In this document: positions 46,244 through 55,204 of the stretch, in pieces | Layout of the letters: each line of letters opens with the position of its first letter | Position numbering within the stretch: position 1 is the first letter of the stretch | From: Phycisphaeraceae bacterium | GTDB taxonomy: Bacteria; Planctomycetota; Phycisphaerae; Phycisphaerales; SM1A02 | DNA: 64,000 nt | Reading direction: 5' to 3' | NCBI GenBank assembly: GCA_019636735.1 | Contig: JAHBWY010000006.1 | Location: forward strand, 62,001-126,000 | Notes under the pieces: model-generated | The model's database searches: none | Seen by the model: the letters and a program-made list of their open reading frames with translations, nothing else | Told to the model about the DNA's origin: nothing | Position numbers and translations under genes: made by a program

Positions 46244-47386
46244 ATGCGCACTCGACGAGTGATCGGCGCGATGAGCGGGACGAGTCTCGATGGACTCGAT
46301 CTCGCGCTCGTCGAGATCGAGGGCGAGGGACTTGCCATGCGCGCGCGATTGATCCGCGGCCGGAGCGCATCGCTTGGTGCCCTTGAACCGCGATTGCGCG
46401 CCGCCGCAACAGAAGCACCGCTTCGCGCTCGGGAGTTCGCTGAGTTGGGCCGCGACTTCGCGCTCCTGCACGCGCAGGAGTGCGAGCGACTCGCCGGGGG
46501 CGAGCGAGTGGATCTCATCTCGGCGCACGGACAGACGATCCTGCATGCGCCCCCCCTTTCGTGGCAACTGCTCCAGCCACAGCCGATCGCTGCCGCGCTC
46601 AAGTGCCGGGTGATCTGCGATCTCCGCAGCGCAGACCTTGCTGAAGGCGGCCAGGGGGCTCCCCTCACTCCGCTCGCCGACTGGATTCTCTTTCGAAACG
46701 CGCAGCCTCGCGTGATCATCAATCTCGGCGGATTCGCGAACGCCACCGGGCTCCCGTCGGCGAATGAGCCTGCGGAGCAGGCGCTCGCGGCCATTCGCGG
46801 AGCCGATTTCTGCGCCTGCAACCAGTGGCTCGACCTGGCCGCGCGGCGCATGCTGGGCGAGCCCTTCGATCGCGACGGCGCTTCCGCGGAACAGGGTGAG
46901 GCGTGTCCGGCGATCACAGGGCGGCTCGTGGCGTCGCTCACAGCCATGACTGCCAGGGGCCGAAGCCTCGGCACTGGTGATGAGCTTGACCGGGTGCTCA
47001 ATCTCGTGGCGCCTTCGGCGACATCAACTCCCCCCCGATCCGTGGCACAGAACGCCCTTGCATCGATGACGCGGGCGATGGGTGAGGCCATCGCCCGAGG
47101 TGTTCGAACACTGGCGCCCGATGCCGAGGATTGGGTCCTCGCGGGCGGCGGATCGCGAAACCGAGCCCTGCTCCGCGCGATCACGAAATCGAGCGGTCGC
47201 ACTGTCGTGACCAGCGACACCCTCGGCATTCCGATCGAGCTCCGTGAGGCCGTCTGCTGGGCCGTCCTCGGAGCACTCGCCGAAGACGGCGTGCCCATCT
47301 CCCTCCCCCAGATCACGGGACGGAGCCACTCGCGGCTTCACGATGGAATCACCATTGGTCCCCGAGAAGCACCGAGCCCTTCATAG
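46244..47386 (+). CDS. anmK: Anhydro-N-acetylmuramic acid kinase
   Basis: Phosphorylates and opens 1,6-anhydro-MurNAc during peptidoglycan recycling. The 380-aa protein has the opening IGAMSGTSLDGLDLALVEIE, LISAHGQTILHAPP, CDLRSADLAEGGQGAPLTPL and INLGGFAN motifs of the family. The C-terminal VLAGGGSRNRALLRAI is the ATP-binding segment. The start may be ATG 46244 or the GTG at 46229. It is divergent from the Ser/Thr kinase gene and precedes phoB by 90 bases. Confidence 0.94.
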   Translation: MRTRRVIGAMSGTSLDGLDLALVEIEGEGLAMRARLIRGRSASLGALEPRLRAAATEAPLRAREFAELGRDFALLHAQECERLAGGERVDLISAHGQTILHAPPLSWQLLQPQPIAAALKCRVICDLRSADLAEGGQGAPLTPLADWILFRNAQPRVIINLGGFANATGLPSANEPAEQALAAIRGADFCACNQWLDLAARRMLGEPFDRDGASAEQGEACPAITGRLVASLTAMTARGRSLGTGDELDRVLNLVAPSATSTPPRSVAQNALASMTRAMGEAIARGVRTLAPDAEDWVLAGGGSRNRALLRAITKSSGRTVVTSDTLGIPIELREAVCWAVLGALAEDGVPISLPQITGRSHSRLHDGITIGPREAPSPS

Positions 47387-47389
47387 ACT

Positions 47390-47407
47390 CTGAACAGAAT
47401 CTGAACC
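47390..47407 (+). promoter_or_regulatory. Candidate Pho box upstream of phoB
   Basis: Direct 7-base repeats CTGAACA-GAAT-CTGAACC with an 11-base period, the layout of PhoB sites (CTGTCAT-N4-CTGTCAT in E. coli). It lies 70 bases before the phoB GTG. Confidence 0.5.
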
Positions 47408-47476
47408 CGTCGAGTCTGAGATACCGATCAGTCGCCGGCACGGACCGGATGGCGCCCGCACCTCAAGGAGCCGCCC

Positions 47477-48202
47477 GTGGCAGAGAAGACCAGTGTCCTG
47501 ATCGTGGAAGATGAACCTGCGATCGCAGAGCTGATTCAGTTCAACATCGAGCGTGATGGAATGGTGGCGCGCGTGGTGCGATCCGGGCGCCAGGCGCTCG
47601 ATGCCATCAAGCGCGAAACGCCGGATCTCGTGATCCTCGACCTGATGCTGCCGGAAATGAGCGGCATGGAAGTCTGCCGTCGCCTGAAGCAGCAGGAGGC
47701 AACTCGCAACATCCCCGTCGTCATGGTGACTGCCAAGGGCGAAGAGGCTGATGTGGTCGCCGGCATTGAGCTCGGCGCCGACGATTATGTCACCAAGCCG
47801 TTCAGTCCGCGCGTGCTGGTCGCGCGCGTGCGGAATGTTCTTCGCCGCCGACAGGGCGGCGACCCGGCCGAGGAAGCGACACCCGATCGAATCGTCGTGG
47901 CCGGAGGCGACCTGGTGATCGATCCGGGTCGTCACACGGTCATCTGCCGCGGCAAGACGCTCGACCTCACGCTCACGGAGTTCATGCTGCTGCAGTACCT
48001 GGCGCAGCGACCGGGCTTCGTTCGAACACGGGATCAGATCATCGCCGCCGTGCATGGCCGTAACACGGTCCTCTCCAGCCGAACGGTCGATGTGCACATC
48101 ACCGCGCTGCGTCGAAAGCTAGGTGATCTCGCCGATTGCATCGAGACGGTGCGGGGAGTCGGCTATCGTTTCTCCGAAGGCGTCGGCGCCTCATCGGAGT
48201 GA
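47477..48202 (+). CDS. phoB: Phosphate regulon response regulator PhoB
   Basis: OmpR/PhoB-family regulator of 241 aa. The receiver has the acidic pocket E11-D12, phospho-acceptor D55, T85 and K107. The winged helix at about 140-235 ends in the recognition helix SSRTVDVHITALRRKLGD. The GTG start has AAGGAG upstream. The downstream phoR and pst-phoU genes identify it as PhoB rather than another OmpR member. Confidence 0.95.
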   Translation: MAEKTSVLIVEDEPAIAELIQFNIERDGMVARVVRSGRQALDAIKRETPDLVILDLMLPEMSGMEVCRRLKQQEATRNIPVVMVTAKGEEADVVAGIELGADDYVTKPFSPRVLVARVRNVLRRRQGGDPAEEATPDRIVVAGGDLVIDPGRHTVICRGKTLDLTLTEFMLLQYLAQRPGFVRTRDQIIAAVHGRNTVLSSRTVDVHITALRRKLGDLADCIETVRGVGYRFSEGVGASSE

Positions 48203-48230
48203 CCCCGCCATCGAGACAGATCCCGCCATC

Positions 48231-49427
48231 ATGGTTGCCACCCTTCTTGGTGCGGCCGCCATCGGCGCCACGGTGGGCGCCATGCTCATGGTCCGCTCGC
48301 ATCGTCGTGCGACGGCCGACCTTCAGGCCCGCGCTGCGGCGGTCGAGAGTCGGGCCCGGCTCCTCGAAGCCCAGCTCGCCTCGCATCAGCTCGTCCTCCA
48401 GTCGATGACCACGGGCATCGTGGCGCTCGATGAACAGCAGCGGATTGTCTCGATGAACGCCGCCGCCGAGCGTCTCTTCGGCATTCCCGGCGGCAGTGCG
48501 CGGGGTCGCCTGCTCCCCGAAGTCGTCCGCGCTCCGGAGGTTCATCGCTTCGTCAATGATGCGATCGCCGCAGGTGGTTCAGCGCGCCGGGAGATCACGC
48601 TCGACTCCGCATCGGCGGGCATTCTCCAACTCGCCGCCGAACCCATGCTCGACCCGCGCGGCACACCGGCTGGACTCCTGATCGCCGCCGACGATGTCAC
48701 CGCCGAGCGCCGCCTCGAGGCGATGCGGAGCGACTTCGCCGCCAATGTGAGTCACGAGCTTCGAACACCGATCACCAACATCAAGGGCTATGTCGAGACG
48801 CTGCTCGACATCGGCTGGGAGGACCCCGGGCGCGCGCAGCAGTTCCTCGGTGTCATTCGTGACAACGCTCGACGGCTCGCGCAACTGGTCGAGGACATTC
48901 TCTCGCTCTCTTCACTCGAACAGCGCCAGGTCCATCGACGACTTCAGTTCGAGCCGGTGGAGTTGCGAGAACTGGTCACCGGCGTGCTCGATGAAATGCA
49001 AGGCACCGCCGAAGCTCGTGAGATTCAACTCATGAACGAAGTCCCCGAGGGGCTCACCGTCACCGGGTCGAAGTCGCTGCTCGGGCAGGCGGTGGTGAAT
49101 CTCGTGCAGAACGCCGTCCAGTACAGCGCACCTCGCACCACCGTGCGCGTCCGCGCTGAGGCTTCAGGCGGGCAGTGCACCATGTCCGTGCACGATCAGG
49201 GACCGGGCATCGCGGCGAAACATCTTCCGCGACTCTTCGAGCGCTTCTATCGAGTCGATCACGGTCGATCGCGAGAGGCGGGCGGCACCGGCCTGGGGCT
49301 CGCGATCGTGAAGCACATCGCCATGGTGCATGGGGGCAAGGTGTCGGTCGAGAGCGAACTTGGGCGGGGCAGCACCTTCACCATTCAGCTTCCCAAGGAT
49401 CAACGGCAGGTCGAGCTCGCGGCGTAG
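48231..49427 (+). CDS. phoR: Phosphate regulon sensor kinase PhoR
   Basis: 398-aa histidine kinase with one N-terminal membrane helix (residues 2-21), a short coiled coil, a PAS domain (about 55-160, with VALDEQQRIVSMNAAAERLF), HisKA with H175 (NVSHELRTPITNIKGY), and a HATPase domain (VVNLVQNAVQYS, VHDQGPGIA, GTGLGLAIVKH). As in other PhoR proteins, there is no large periplasmic domain, so phosphate is likely sensed through Pst/PhoU. ATG 48231 is 28 bases after phoB. Confidence 0.94.
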   Translation: MVATLLGAAAIGATVGAMLMVRSHRRATADLQARAAAVESRARLLEAQLASHQLVLQSMTTGIVALDEQQRIVSMNAAAERLFGIPGGSARGRLLPEVVRAPEVHRFVNDAIAAGGSARREITLDSASAGILQLAAEPMLDPRGTPAGLLIAADDVTAERRLEAMRSDFAANVSHELRTPITNIKGYVETLLDIGWEDPGRAQQFLGVIRDNARRLAQLVEDILSLSSLEQRQVHRRLQFEPVELRELVTGVLDEMQGTAEAREIQLMNEVPEGLTVTGSKSLLGQAVVNLVQNAVQYSAPRTTVRVRAEASGGQCTMSVHDQGPGIAAKHLPRLFERFYRVDHGRSREAGGTGLGLAIVKHIAMVHGGKVSVESELGRGSTFTIQLPKDQRQVELAA

Positions 49428-49487
49428 CGTTCCCGTGGTGTTTCGGGAGGGCTGCAGACCTCAACTTGCCAGCATTCGCATCCCCGA

Positions 49488-49504
49488 TTTACACGATCTT
49501 CACA
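49488..49504 (+). promoter_or_regulatory. Candidate Pho box upstream of pstS
   Basis: TTTACA and TTCACA are spaced by five bases (11-base period), matching the TT(A/T)ACA repeats of PhoP/PhoB sites. It lies 73 bases before the pstS ATG in an otherwise empty 150-base gap. Confidence 0.5.
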
Positions 49505-49577
49505 TACGCTGGAGAAAGTGTGGCCGTGGGTGGCGGGGTTGCCACCCGCAACTCGATTTCCCCAGGAAGGACTCAAC

Positions 49578-50573
49578 ATGACATCTCCCAAGATTGCCAC
49601 CCTCTCCGCGTTGACGCTCGGCGTCGCGGCGCTGGCTGCCGCGCCGCAGGACTACAAGGGCCTGCCCCGATCCGCAATCCGGATCGATGGATCTTCCACC
49701 GTCTTCCCGATCACGGAAGCCGTCTCCGAGGAGTTCGCCAAGGTGGCGCCGCAGGTGAATGTCACCGTCGGCATGTCGGGAACCGGCGGCGGATTCAAGC
49801 GATTCTGTGCGGGTGAGACGGACATCTCGAATGCGAGCCGTCCCATCAAGAAGAGCGAGGCCGACCAGGCGGCCACCAACAAGATCGAGTTCATCGAGGT
49901 CCCGATCGCCTTCGACGGACTCACGATCGTGACCCACAAGGACAACACCGCCGTCGACAAGCTCACGGTCGATGACCTCAAGAAGATCTTCCTTGCGGGC
50001 AGCCCCGCTCGCACCTGGCAGGATGTGAACCCCGCGTGGCCGGCCACTCCCATCAAGATCTTCATCCCAGGAACCGACAGCGGCACCTTCGACTACTTCA
50101 AGGAAGTCGTCGTCGGCAAGGATGGCAATGTCCGCCCAGACATCACCGTCAGCGAGGATGACAATGTGCTCGTCACCGGCGTCGCCGGCGATCGCAGCTC
50201 CATCGGCTTCTTCGGTTGCGCGTACTACTTCGAGAACAAGGACAAGCTTCGCTCCATTCCGATCGTGAACTCGAAGGGCGTGGCGGTTGCCCCGACCACG
50301 GAGACCATCAGCAATGGAACTTACGAGCCCCTCAGCCGACCGCTCTTCGTCTATGTGAATCGCAAGGCAGCCGATCGCCCCGAGGTCGACGCCTTCGTTC
50401 GCTTCTACCTCGAGAAGGTTCCGACCCTGGCCGGCGAAGTGGGCTATGTGAAGTTCCCCGAGTCGGTCTACGGCAACGCGATGACGAACTGGAAGAACCG
50501 GCGAACGGGCTCGCAGTTCATGGATGCCCAGGGCAATCCGGTGCACGGCCCGATCACGACCGTCTACAAGTGA
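49578..50573 (+). CDS. pstS: Phosphate ABC transporter substrate-binding protein
   Basis: Periplasmic phosphate receptor of 331 aa. A signal peptide spans about 1-21. The phosphate-binding signature IRIDGSSTVFPITEAVSEEF and the following GMSGTGGGFKRFCAGETDIS are intact, as is FIPGTDSGTFDYF. ATG 49578 has AGGAAGG upstream; the frame extends further up without homology. There is no lipobox, so it is probably soluble in the periplasm. It feeds the PstCAB channel encoded next. Confidence 0.96.
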   Translation: MTSPKIATLSALTLGVAALAAAPQDYKGLPRSAIRIDGSSTVFPITEAVSEEFAKVAPQVNVTVGMSGTGGGFKRFCAGETDISNASRPIKKSEADQAATNKIEFIEVPIAFDGLTIVTHKDNTAVDKLTVDDLKKIFLAGSPARTWQDVNPAWPATPIKIFIPGTDSGTFDYFKEVVVGKDGNVRPDITVSEDDNVLVTGVAGDRSSIGFFGCAYYFENKDKLRSIPIVNSKGVAVAPTTETISNGTYEPLSRPLFVYVNRKAADRPEVDAFVRFYLEKVPTLAGEVGYVKFPESVYGNAMTNWKNRRTGSQFMDAQGNPVHGPITTVYK

Positions 50574-50583
50574 CCTGAAGCCG

Positions 50584-50604
50584 GGGCATCCGGTGCGGAT
50601 GCCC
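50584..50604 (+). terminator. Hairpin after pstS
   Basis: Eight-base perfect stem gggcatcc/ggatgccc with a five-base loop, ten bases past the pstS stop. No U tract follows. Confidence 0.45.
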
Positions 50605-50621
50605 TCGGTGTGATTGAACCA

Positions 50622-50652
50622 GACCCGGGCGGCGGCTGCCGCCGCCCGGGTC
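50622..50652 (+). terminator. 14-bp hairpin between pstS and pstC
   Basis: A perfect 14-base-pair GC stem (gacccgggcggcgg / ccgccgcccgggtc) with a CTG loop. It lies between pstS and pstC and is likely a partial terminator or 3' stabiliser giving more PstS than PstCAB. Confidence 0.6.
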
Positions 50653-50713
50653 ATTCGTCCTCGGCGAACCATCTTCAGGCCACAGTTCGCCGCCCTTGGC
50701 GTGCCTCCTCACG

Positions 50714-51874
50714 ATGAGCAGCAGCTTCCAGGCAATCCGAGATGCCGCCGCAGCAGCCGCGGCCGCCGCAACCCGAGGCAAGGTGCGTTCTCGCGCCGGC
50801 CGGGCTGCGAGCGATCGCACGATGCGCGTTCTTCTCTTTGCAGCCGCGCTGTTTTCAATCGTGACAACAGCGGCGATCATCATGGTGCTGGTCGTCGAGA
50901 CCGCTGGCTTCTTCACCACCACCTTCCCTGCCCCGTATCTGGTGCAGGAGGGGGACAACGCCGACTCACTTGCCGCCCGATTCGGTGGGACCGAGGCTCT
51001 GATGGCGGTGAACGACGGCGCTTGGCCTCCCGATCGTGGCCTTGAGCCGGGGACTTCCATTCGCATTCCCAAGCGCGTCTCGCCGACGGAGTTCCTCTTC
51101 GGCACTCGATGGGAGCCGCTTCTCGGCGCCGAACGACACTTCGGAGTGCTCCCGCTCGTCACCGGAACTCTGATGGTGACGGTGATCGCCGCCGCGTTTG
51201 CGCTTCCGATCGGACTCATCACCGCCATCTATCTGAGCGAGTACGCCAAGGAGCGCACCCGGGCGGTCATCAAGCCGATTCTCGAAGTGCTCGCCGGCGT
51301 CCCCACGGTCGTCTATGGCTTCTTCGCGCTGATGGTCATCACGCCCTACGGTCTTCAGGCGCCGGCGAGTTTCATCACGGGACTTCTTCGCGGCGAGCCC
51401 ATGCAGGTCTTCGGTGGCTTCAATGCAATGGGCGCCGGATTGGCTGTGGGCATCATGATCCTGCCGATCATCAGCTCCCTCTCCGACGACGCGCTCCGAG
51501 CCGTTCCGCGTTCGCTCCGCGAAGCCGCCTTCGGGCTCGGCTCGACGCGATTCGATGTCAGCGTCCGTGTGGTCGTGCCCGCGGCTCTTTCGGGGATTAC
51601 CGCATCGTTCCTTCTGGCGATGGCGCGGGCGGTCGGCGAGACGATGATCGTGGCTCTCGCCGCCGGCGGCATGGCGCAGCTCTCGCTCAATCCCGCCGAC
51701 CAGATGCAGACGATCACGGCATACATGGTGCAGATCTTCCTGGGTGATGCGCCGGCGTTCAGTATCGAGTACCAGTCGAGCTTCGCGGTGGCCGCCGTCC
51801 TCTTCGTCATGACGCTCACCATGGCGGTGCTGGGGTCGATCATTCTTCGCCGCTTCCGGGAGGTGTACGAGTGA
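50714..51874 (+). CDS. pstC: Phosphate permease PstC with embedded LysM-like domain
   Basis: Inner-membrane channel subunit, 386 aa. The first membrane helix is at about 39-62. Residues 75-121 then read as a LysM-like fold: [18 protein letters not shown], a central ALMAVN, and [11 protein letters not shown]. The permease core begins near 145, with the EAA-like cytoplasmic loop [20 protein letters not shown] and PLIxA helices typical of PstC. The LysM segment lies in the periplasmic loop after helix 1 and is not part of usual PstC proteins. The GTGA overlap with pstA couples them. Confidence 0.93.
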   Translation: MSSSFQAIRDAAAAAAAAATRGKVRSRAGRAASDRTMRVLLFAAALFSIVTTAAIIMVLVVETAGFFTTTFPAPYLVQEGDNADSLAARFGGTEALMAVNDGAWPPDRGLEPGTSIRIPKRVSPTEFLFGTRWEPLLGAERHFGVLPLVTGTLMVTVIAAAFALPIGLITAIYLSEYAKERTRAVIKPILEVLAGVPTVVYGFFALMVITPYGLQAPASFITGLLRGEPMQVFGGFNAMGAGLAVGIMILPIISSLSDDALRAVPRSLREAAFGLGSTRFDVSVRVVVPAALSGITASFLLAMARAVGETMIVALAAGGMAQLSLNPADQMQTITAYMVQIFLGDAPAFSIEYQSSFAVAAVLFVMTLTMAVLGSIILRRFREVYE

Positions 51875-53100
51875 GCCGCGCCCTCTCACCCGGTCAAGCG
51901 CCGCCCACCGAGCCGAGGCGCCGCACGGCCGCGCAGATCCTTGACGCGGCCGTGCCGACTTCATTGGCGGCTCGAAACAATCTCAATCGCGCGTTCCTCG
52001 TCATCTGTCTCTTCTGCACGACAGTGGCGATCATCGTTCTCTCCCTGCTGCTCATCTCGATCACGATCCAGGGAGGACACTGGCTCCTCGAAGCCGAGAA
52101 GGTCGCCGCGTTCAACACGGCGTGGTCGCTTCCGGGCCCATTCGAGAGCTTCGGGAATGCCACGCTCTACCTTGGTGCTGGACTGGCCGCGCTCCTTGGC
52201 GTAATGCTCTTCGTGCCTCTCCCGCGGCCCGTGCTGCGCACTGGCCAGATCATCTTCGCGCTGCTCTTCGTGTGGGCGGCGTGGAATCTGTGGGGCTACC
52301 TGCGGTGGGACTTCTTCACCTCGTATGCCTCGCGCTTTCCGGCTCAGGCTGGAATCCGCGCGCCACTCTGGGGCAGCATCTGGGTCTGCGCCATCTGCGG
52401 GCTGGTGGCGCTTCCGACCGGCGTGGCCACCGCCATCTATCTCGAGGAGTTCGCCCCCAAGAATCGCCTGACGAACTTCATCAGGTTGAACATCTCGAAC
52501 CTCTCGGGCGTGCCGAGCATCGTCTACGGAATCATCGGACTGACCGCCTTTGCTCGCCTCTTCAACATCTTCGGGACCGCCCGCGACAAGCCGGGATTCG
52601 AATTCGGTACCCCGGACAGTTGGTTCTACATTCGCCTCCCCTTCGGCTCGGGAGTCCTCGCCGGTGGACTGACGCTGATGCTGGTGATCCTGCCCATCGT
52701 GATCATTGCGAGCCAGGAGGCGATCCGTGCCGTGCCGAACTCCCTGCGACAGGGAGCGCTCGCGATGGGCTCGACGCGCTGGCAGATGGTGTGGCGCATG
52801 ACGCTTCCAGCAAGCATTCCAAGCATCATGACCGGCGCCATCCTCGCCATGAGCCGGGCGATCGGTGAAGCGGCGCCGCTGCTGGTCCTGGGCGTGCCGC
52901 TCTTCCTGCGGAGAACTCCTGAGAACCTGATGAGCGAGTTCACCGTGCTGCCGCTCCAGATCTACCGCTGGGCGGCGGATCCCCGAGTTGACTTCCGCGA
53001 TCTCGCCGCCGCAGGAATCGTGGTGCTGCTCGTGGTGCTCCTGACCTTCAATGCCCTGGCCATCTTCATTCGCACGAAGCTTCAGAAGCCGCTCTCATGA
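51871..53100 (+). CDS. pstA: Phosphate permease PstA
   Basis: Second channel subunit, 409 aa, longer than E. coli PstA (about 296). Extra hydrophobic helices (about 95-145) precede the conserved core. The core has [37 protein letters not shown] and the EAA loop [23 protein letters not shown] 51871 overlaps the pstC stop by four bases and its own stop overlaps the pstB ATG (ATGA). Confidence 0.93.
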   Translation: MSRALSPGQAPPTEPRRRTAAQILDAAVPTSLAARNNLNRAFLVICLFCTTVAIIVLSLLLISITIQGGHWLLEAEKVAAFNTAWSLPGPFESFGNATLYLGAGLAALLGVMLFVPLPRPVLRTGQIIFALLFVWAAWNLWGYLRWDFFTSYASRFPAQAGIRAPLWGSIWVCAICGLVALPTGVATAIYLEEFAPKNRLTNFIRLNISNLSGVPSIVYGIIGLTAFARLFNIFGTARDKPGFEFGTPDSWFYIRLPFGSGVLAGGLTLMLVILPIVIIASQEAIRAVPNSLRQGALAMGSTRWQMVWRMTLPASIPSIMTGAILAMSRAIGEAAPLLVLGVPLFLRRTPENLMSEFTVLPLQIYRWAADPRVDFRDLAAAGIVVLLVVLLTFNALAIFIRTKLQKPLS

Positions 53101-53984
53101 CCCAGACCTCCCGCGATCCGCACCTGAAGGGATCTACCATGACCACCCCGCCCAGCCGCGGGCCGACACTCGCCTCCCCGACTGCTGGACTTCCGACCAA
53201 GGCCCCGGACGCGGCCGAGAGCGCGGCGCCACCCGTGGCGCTGACGACTCGACAGTTTTCGAGCTGGTACGGCACCTTCAAGGCGCTGCATGAACTCAAT
53301 CTCGACATCCCTGCGCGGCGCGTGACGGCGTTCATCGGCCCCTCGGGCTGCGGCAAGAGCACCTTCCTGCGCTGGATCAATCGGATGAACGACACGATCC
53401 CGAGCGCGCGGGCCGAGGGTGAGCTCTCGCTGCATGGCATCGATCTCCTGAGCCGACAGGCCGATGTCGTCGAACTCAGGCGCCGCGTCGGCATGGTCTT
53501 TCAGAAGCCCAATCCCTTCCCGAAGAGCATCTACGACAACATCGCCTTCGGACCGCGACTGCACCGCCGAATGAATCGGAGCGATCTCGACGAGGTGGTC
53601 GAGCAGTCACTGCGTGCAGCCGCCATCTGGGATGAGGTGAAGGATCGACTCAAGGCCTCGGCGCTCGGGCTCTCCGGCGGTCAACAGCAGCGCCTCTGCA
53701 TTGCGCGAGCGCTGGCGGTCGGCCCCGAAGTGCTGCTCATGGACGAGCCCTGTTCGGCACTCGACCCCCGCAGCACGGCGAGCATCGAGGAGCTGATCCG
53801 CGAGCTCCGCGCGCAATACACCATCATCATCGTCACTCACAACATGCAGCAGGCGGCCCGCGTCTCCGACCAGACCGCCTTCTTCTTCGAGGGCAAGCTC
53901 ATCGAGAGCGGCCCCACCGACACGCTCTTCACCAACCCGAAGGAACGGCAGACCGAGGACTATGTCACCGGTCGCTTCGGCTGA
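53097..53984 (+). CDS. pstB: Phosphate transporter ATP-binding protein PstB
   Basis: ABC ATPase that energises phosphate import. The 295-aa protein has Walker [10 protein letters not shown] (81-89), the Q loop [12 protein letters not shown] typical of PstB, signature LSGGQ, Walker [13 protein letters not shown] and the switch His in IIVTHNM. The first ~45 residues are a poorly conserved Pro/Ala/Thr extension; an in-frame ATG at 53139 would remove 14 of them. Confidence 0.97.
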   Translation: MTQTSRDPHLKGSTMTTPPSRGPTLASPTAGLPTKAPDAAESAAPPVALTTRQFSSWYGTFKALHELNLDIPARRVTAFIGPSGCGKSTFLRWINRMNDTIPSARAEGELSLHGIDLLSRQADVVELRRRVGMVFQKPNPFPKSIYDNIAFGPRLHRRMNRSDLDEVVEQSLRAAAIWDEVKDRLKASALGLSGGQQQRLCIARALAVGPEVLLMDEPCSALDPRSTASIEELIRELRAQYTIIIVTHNMQQAARVSDQTAFFFEGKLIESGPTDTLFTNPKERQTEDYVTGRFG

Positions 53985-54018
53985 GCCCTCACCCGCCGCC
54001 CGCACGGAACATCCATCC

Positions 54019-54675
54019 ATGGCCGTTGATCTTCGCAACGAACTGGTCGAACTCCGACGCAACCTCCTTGCCATGGGCGCGCTGGTTGAACAGCGTGTCA
54101 CCAAGGTCATCGAGTCGATGATCGACGGCGATGTCAGCGCCGCGGAAGCAGTCCGCAATGGCGACAACGAAGTCGACGCGATGGAGGTGGAGATCGAAGG
54201 CATCTGCATGCGGCTCCTCGCGCTCGCGCAGCCGGTGGCAAGTGATCTCCGGTTCATCCTCGCCACAATCCGAGTGTCGGGGGAACTCGAGCGGATCGCC
54301 GACCTGGCCCGGGGCATCGCGAAGAAGCTCATCAAGCTCTCCGCCGTCACCGAGATCGAGATGCCGCCGGCCATGACCGACCTCGCCTTCGCCGCGCGCA
54401 CGATGCTGAGCGATGTGCTCGCCGCGCTCGCGAACGAGGATGCCGCCCTCTGCCGGCAGGTCCGCCGCGCCGATCGTCGCGTGGACGATCTCTACAAGGA
54501 GATCCTCGCCTGGGGCCGGAAGGAGATTCCCGAACATGTCGAGGCGACAGGAGCGGCCATCGACATCCTGACCGTGGCCCAGCGCTTCGAGCGCATGGCC
54601 GACATGACCACGAACATCGCCGAGGATGTCATCTTCCTCGTCGAGGGTCGGGTTGTCCGCCACGGCGGGCAGTAA
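54019..54675 (+). CDS. phoU: Phosphate transport regulator PhoU
   Basis: Negative regulator that links Pst to PhoR. The 218-aa protein is two three-helix bundles, each with the metal-binding E/DxxxD motif (DNEVDAMEVEIEGICMRLLA, and RRVDDLYKEILAWGRK), as in PhoU. Repeats such as VSGELERIADLARGIAKKLI and RFERMADMTTNIAEDVIFLV are characteristic. An upstream in-frame ATG at 53962 inside pstB is an alternative start. Confidence 0.93.
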   Translation: MAVDLRNELVELRRNLLAMGALVEQRVTKVIESMIDGDVSAAEAVRNGDNEVDAMEVEIEGICMRLLALAQPVASDLRFILATIRVSGELERIADLARGIAKKLIKLSAVTEIEMPPAMTDLAFAARTMLSDVLAALANEDAALCRQVRRADRRVDDLYKEILAWGRKEIPEHVEATGAAIDILTVAQRFERMADMTTNIAEDVIFLVEGRVVRHGGQ

Positions 54676-54792
54676 GCAATTGACCGACGCGCGTTCGAAG
54701 AATTGAAGCCGGGGCAAAGGGGAGAATCGCGGCCACACCCGGGTTGAGCCCTGCTTGCGGCACCTCACCTGCGACAGAGACTCCCACCTGAG

Positions 54793-55001
54793 CCCAAAGG
54801 GCAAGCGTCGGCCGCTTGTCGGTGGTGGCCTCCTCACGCATCGCCCAGACACTCCCACGGGACCCACGAGGCAATCGTCACCCGCTTCCCGGCAATGGCT
54901 TCCAGGCCTCGGGCGGACCGTCACGCGGGCACCCAAGAGGCGCGCATCGGCCGCTTGCCGGTGCTGGTCTCCTCACGCCTCTCGCAGATGCTTACGCGGG
55001 G
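54793..55001. repeat. Three imperfect ~70-base tandem repeats upstream of rpmH
   Basis: Units start at 54793, 54863 and 54932 with cccaaaggg, cccacgagg and cccaagagg, and share cggccgcttg (units 1 and 3) and a cctcctcacgc block. A degraded fourth copy seems to precede them (its cacctcacctgcgacagag matches the unit 1 tail). The 54676-55069 gap contains no convincing gene; the repeats fill more than half of it. Confidence 0.65.
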
Positions 55002-55028
55002 CCTCGAAAGGCCTGTCTGCATGACCTC

Positions 55029-55057
55029 TTGCTCCCCCGCCAAGGGGTCGTTAGACT
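55029..55057 (+). promoter_or_regulatory. Candidate rpmH promoter
   Basis: TTGCTC (55029-55034), a 17-base spacer and TAGACT (55052-55057). The -10 ends 12 bases before the rpmH ATG and no Shine-Dalgarno is visible. Confidence 0.5.
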
Positions 55058-55069
55058 CCCCGATTCGCC

Positions 55070-55204
55070 ATGCACTACCCCCACCGCGTCAGCCGAATCA
55101 AGAAGGTCCGATCCGTGGGCTTCCGCGCTCGGATGAGCACGCGCAAGGGCCGCAAGATCATCAACCGGAAGCGCCGGCTCGGCCGCCGCATCCGCGTTCG
55201 GTGA
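55070..55204 (+). CDS. rpmH: Ribosomal protein bL34
   Basis: 44-aa, strongly basic protein of the 50S subunit. It aligns end to end with bL34: KVRSVGFRARMSTRKGRKII matches the family core (HGFRARMATKNGRKV in E. coli) and the tail is RRLGRRIRVR. The opening MHYPHRVSRI replaces the usual KRTFQPS. It is shorter than typical ORF-finding cut-offs. The TGA stop overlaps the GTG start of aroK (GTGA). Its context is unusual: rpmH normally neighbours dnaA/rnpA. Confidence 0.9.
   Translation: MHYPHRVSRIKKVRSVGFRARMSTRKGRKIINRKRRLGRRIRVR

Noticed and set aside
54676..55069. Small plus-strand frames across the repeat array
   Set aside because: They change frame between repeat units, have no start signals and only join in frame with aroK by chance.
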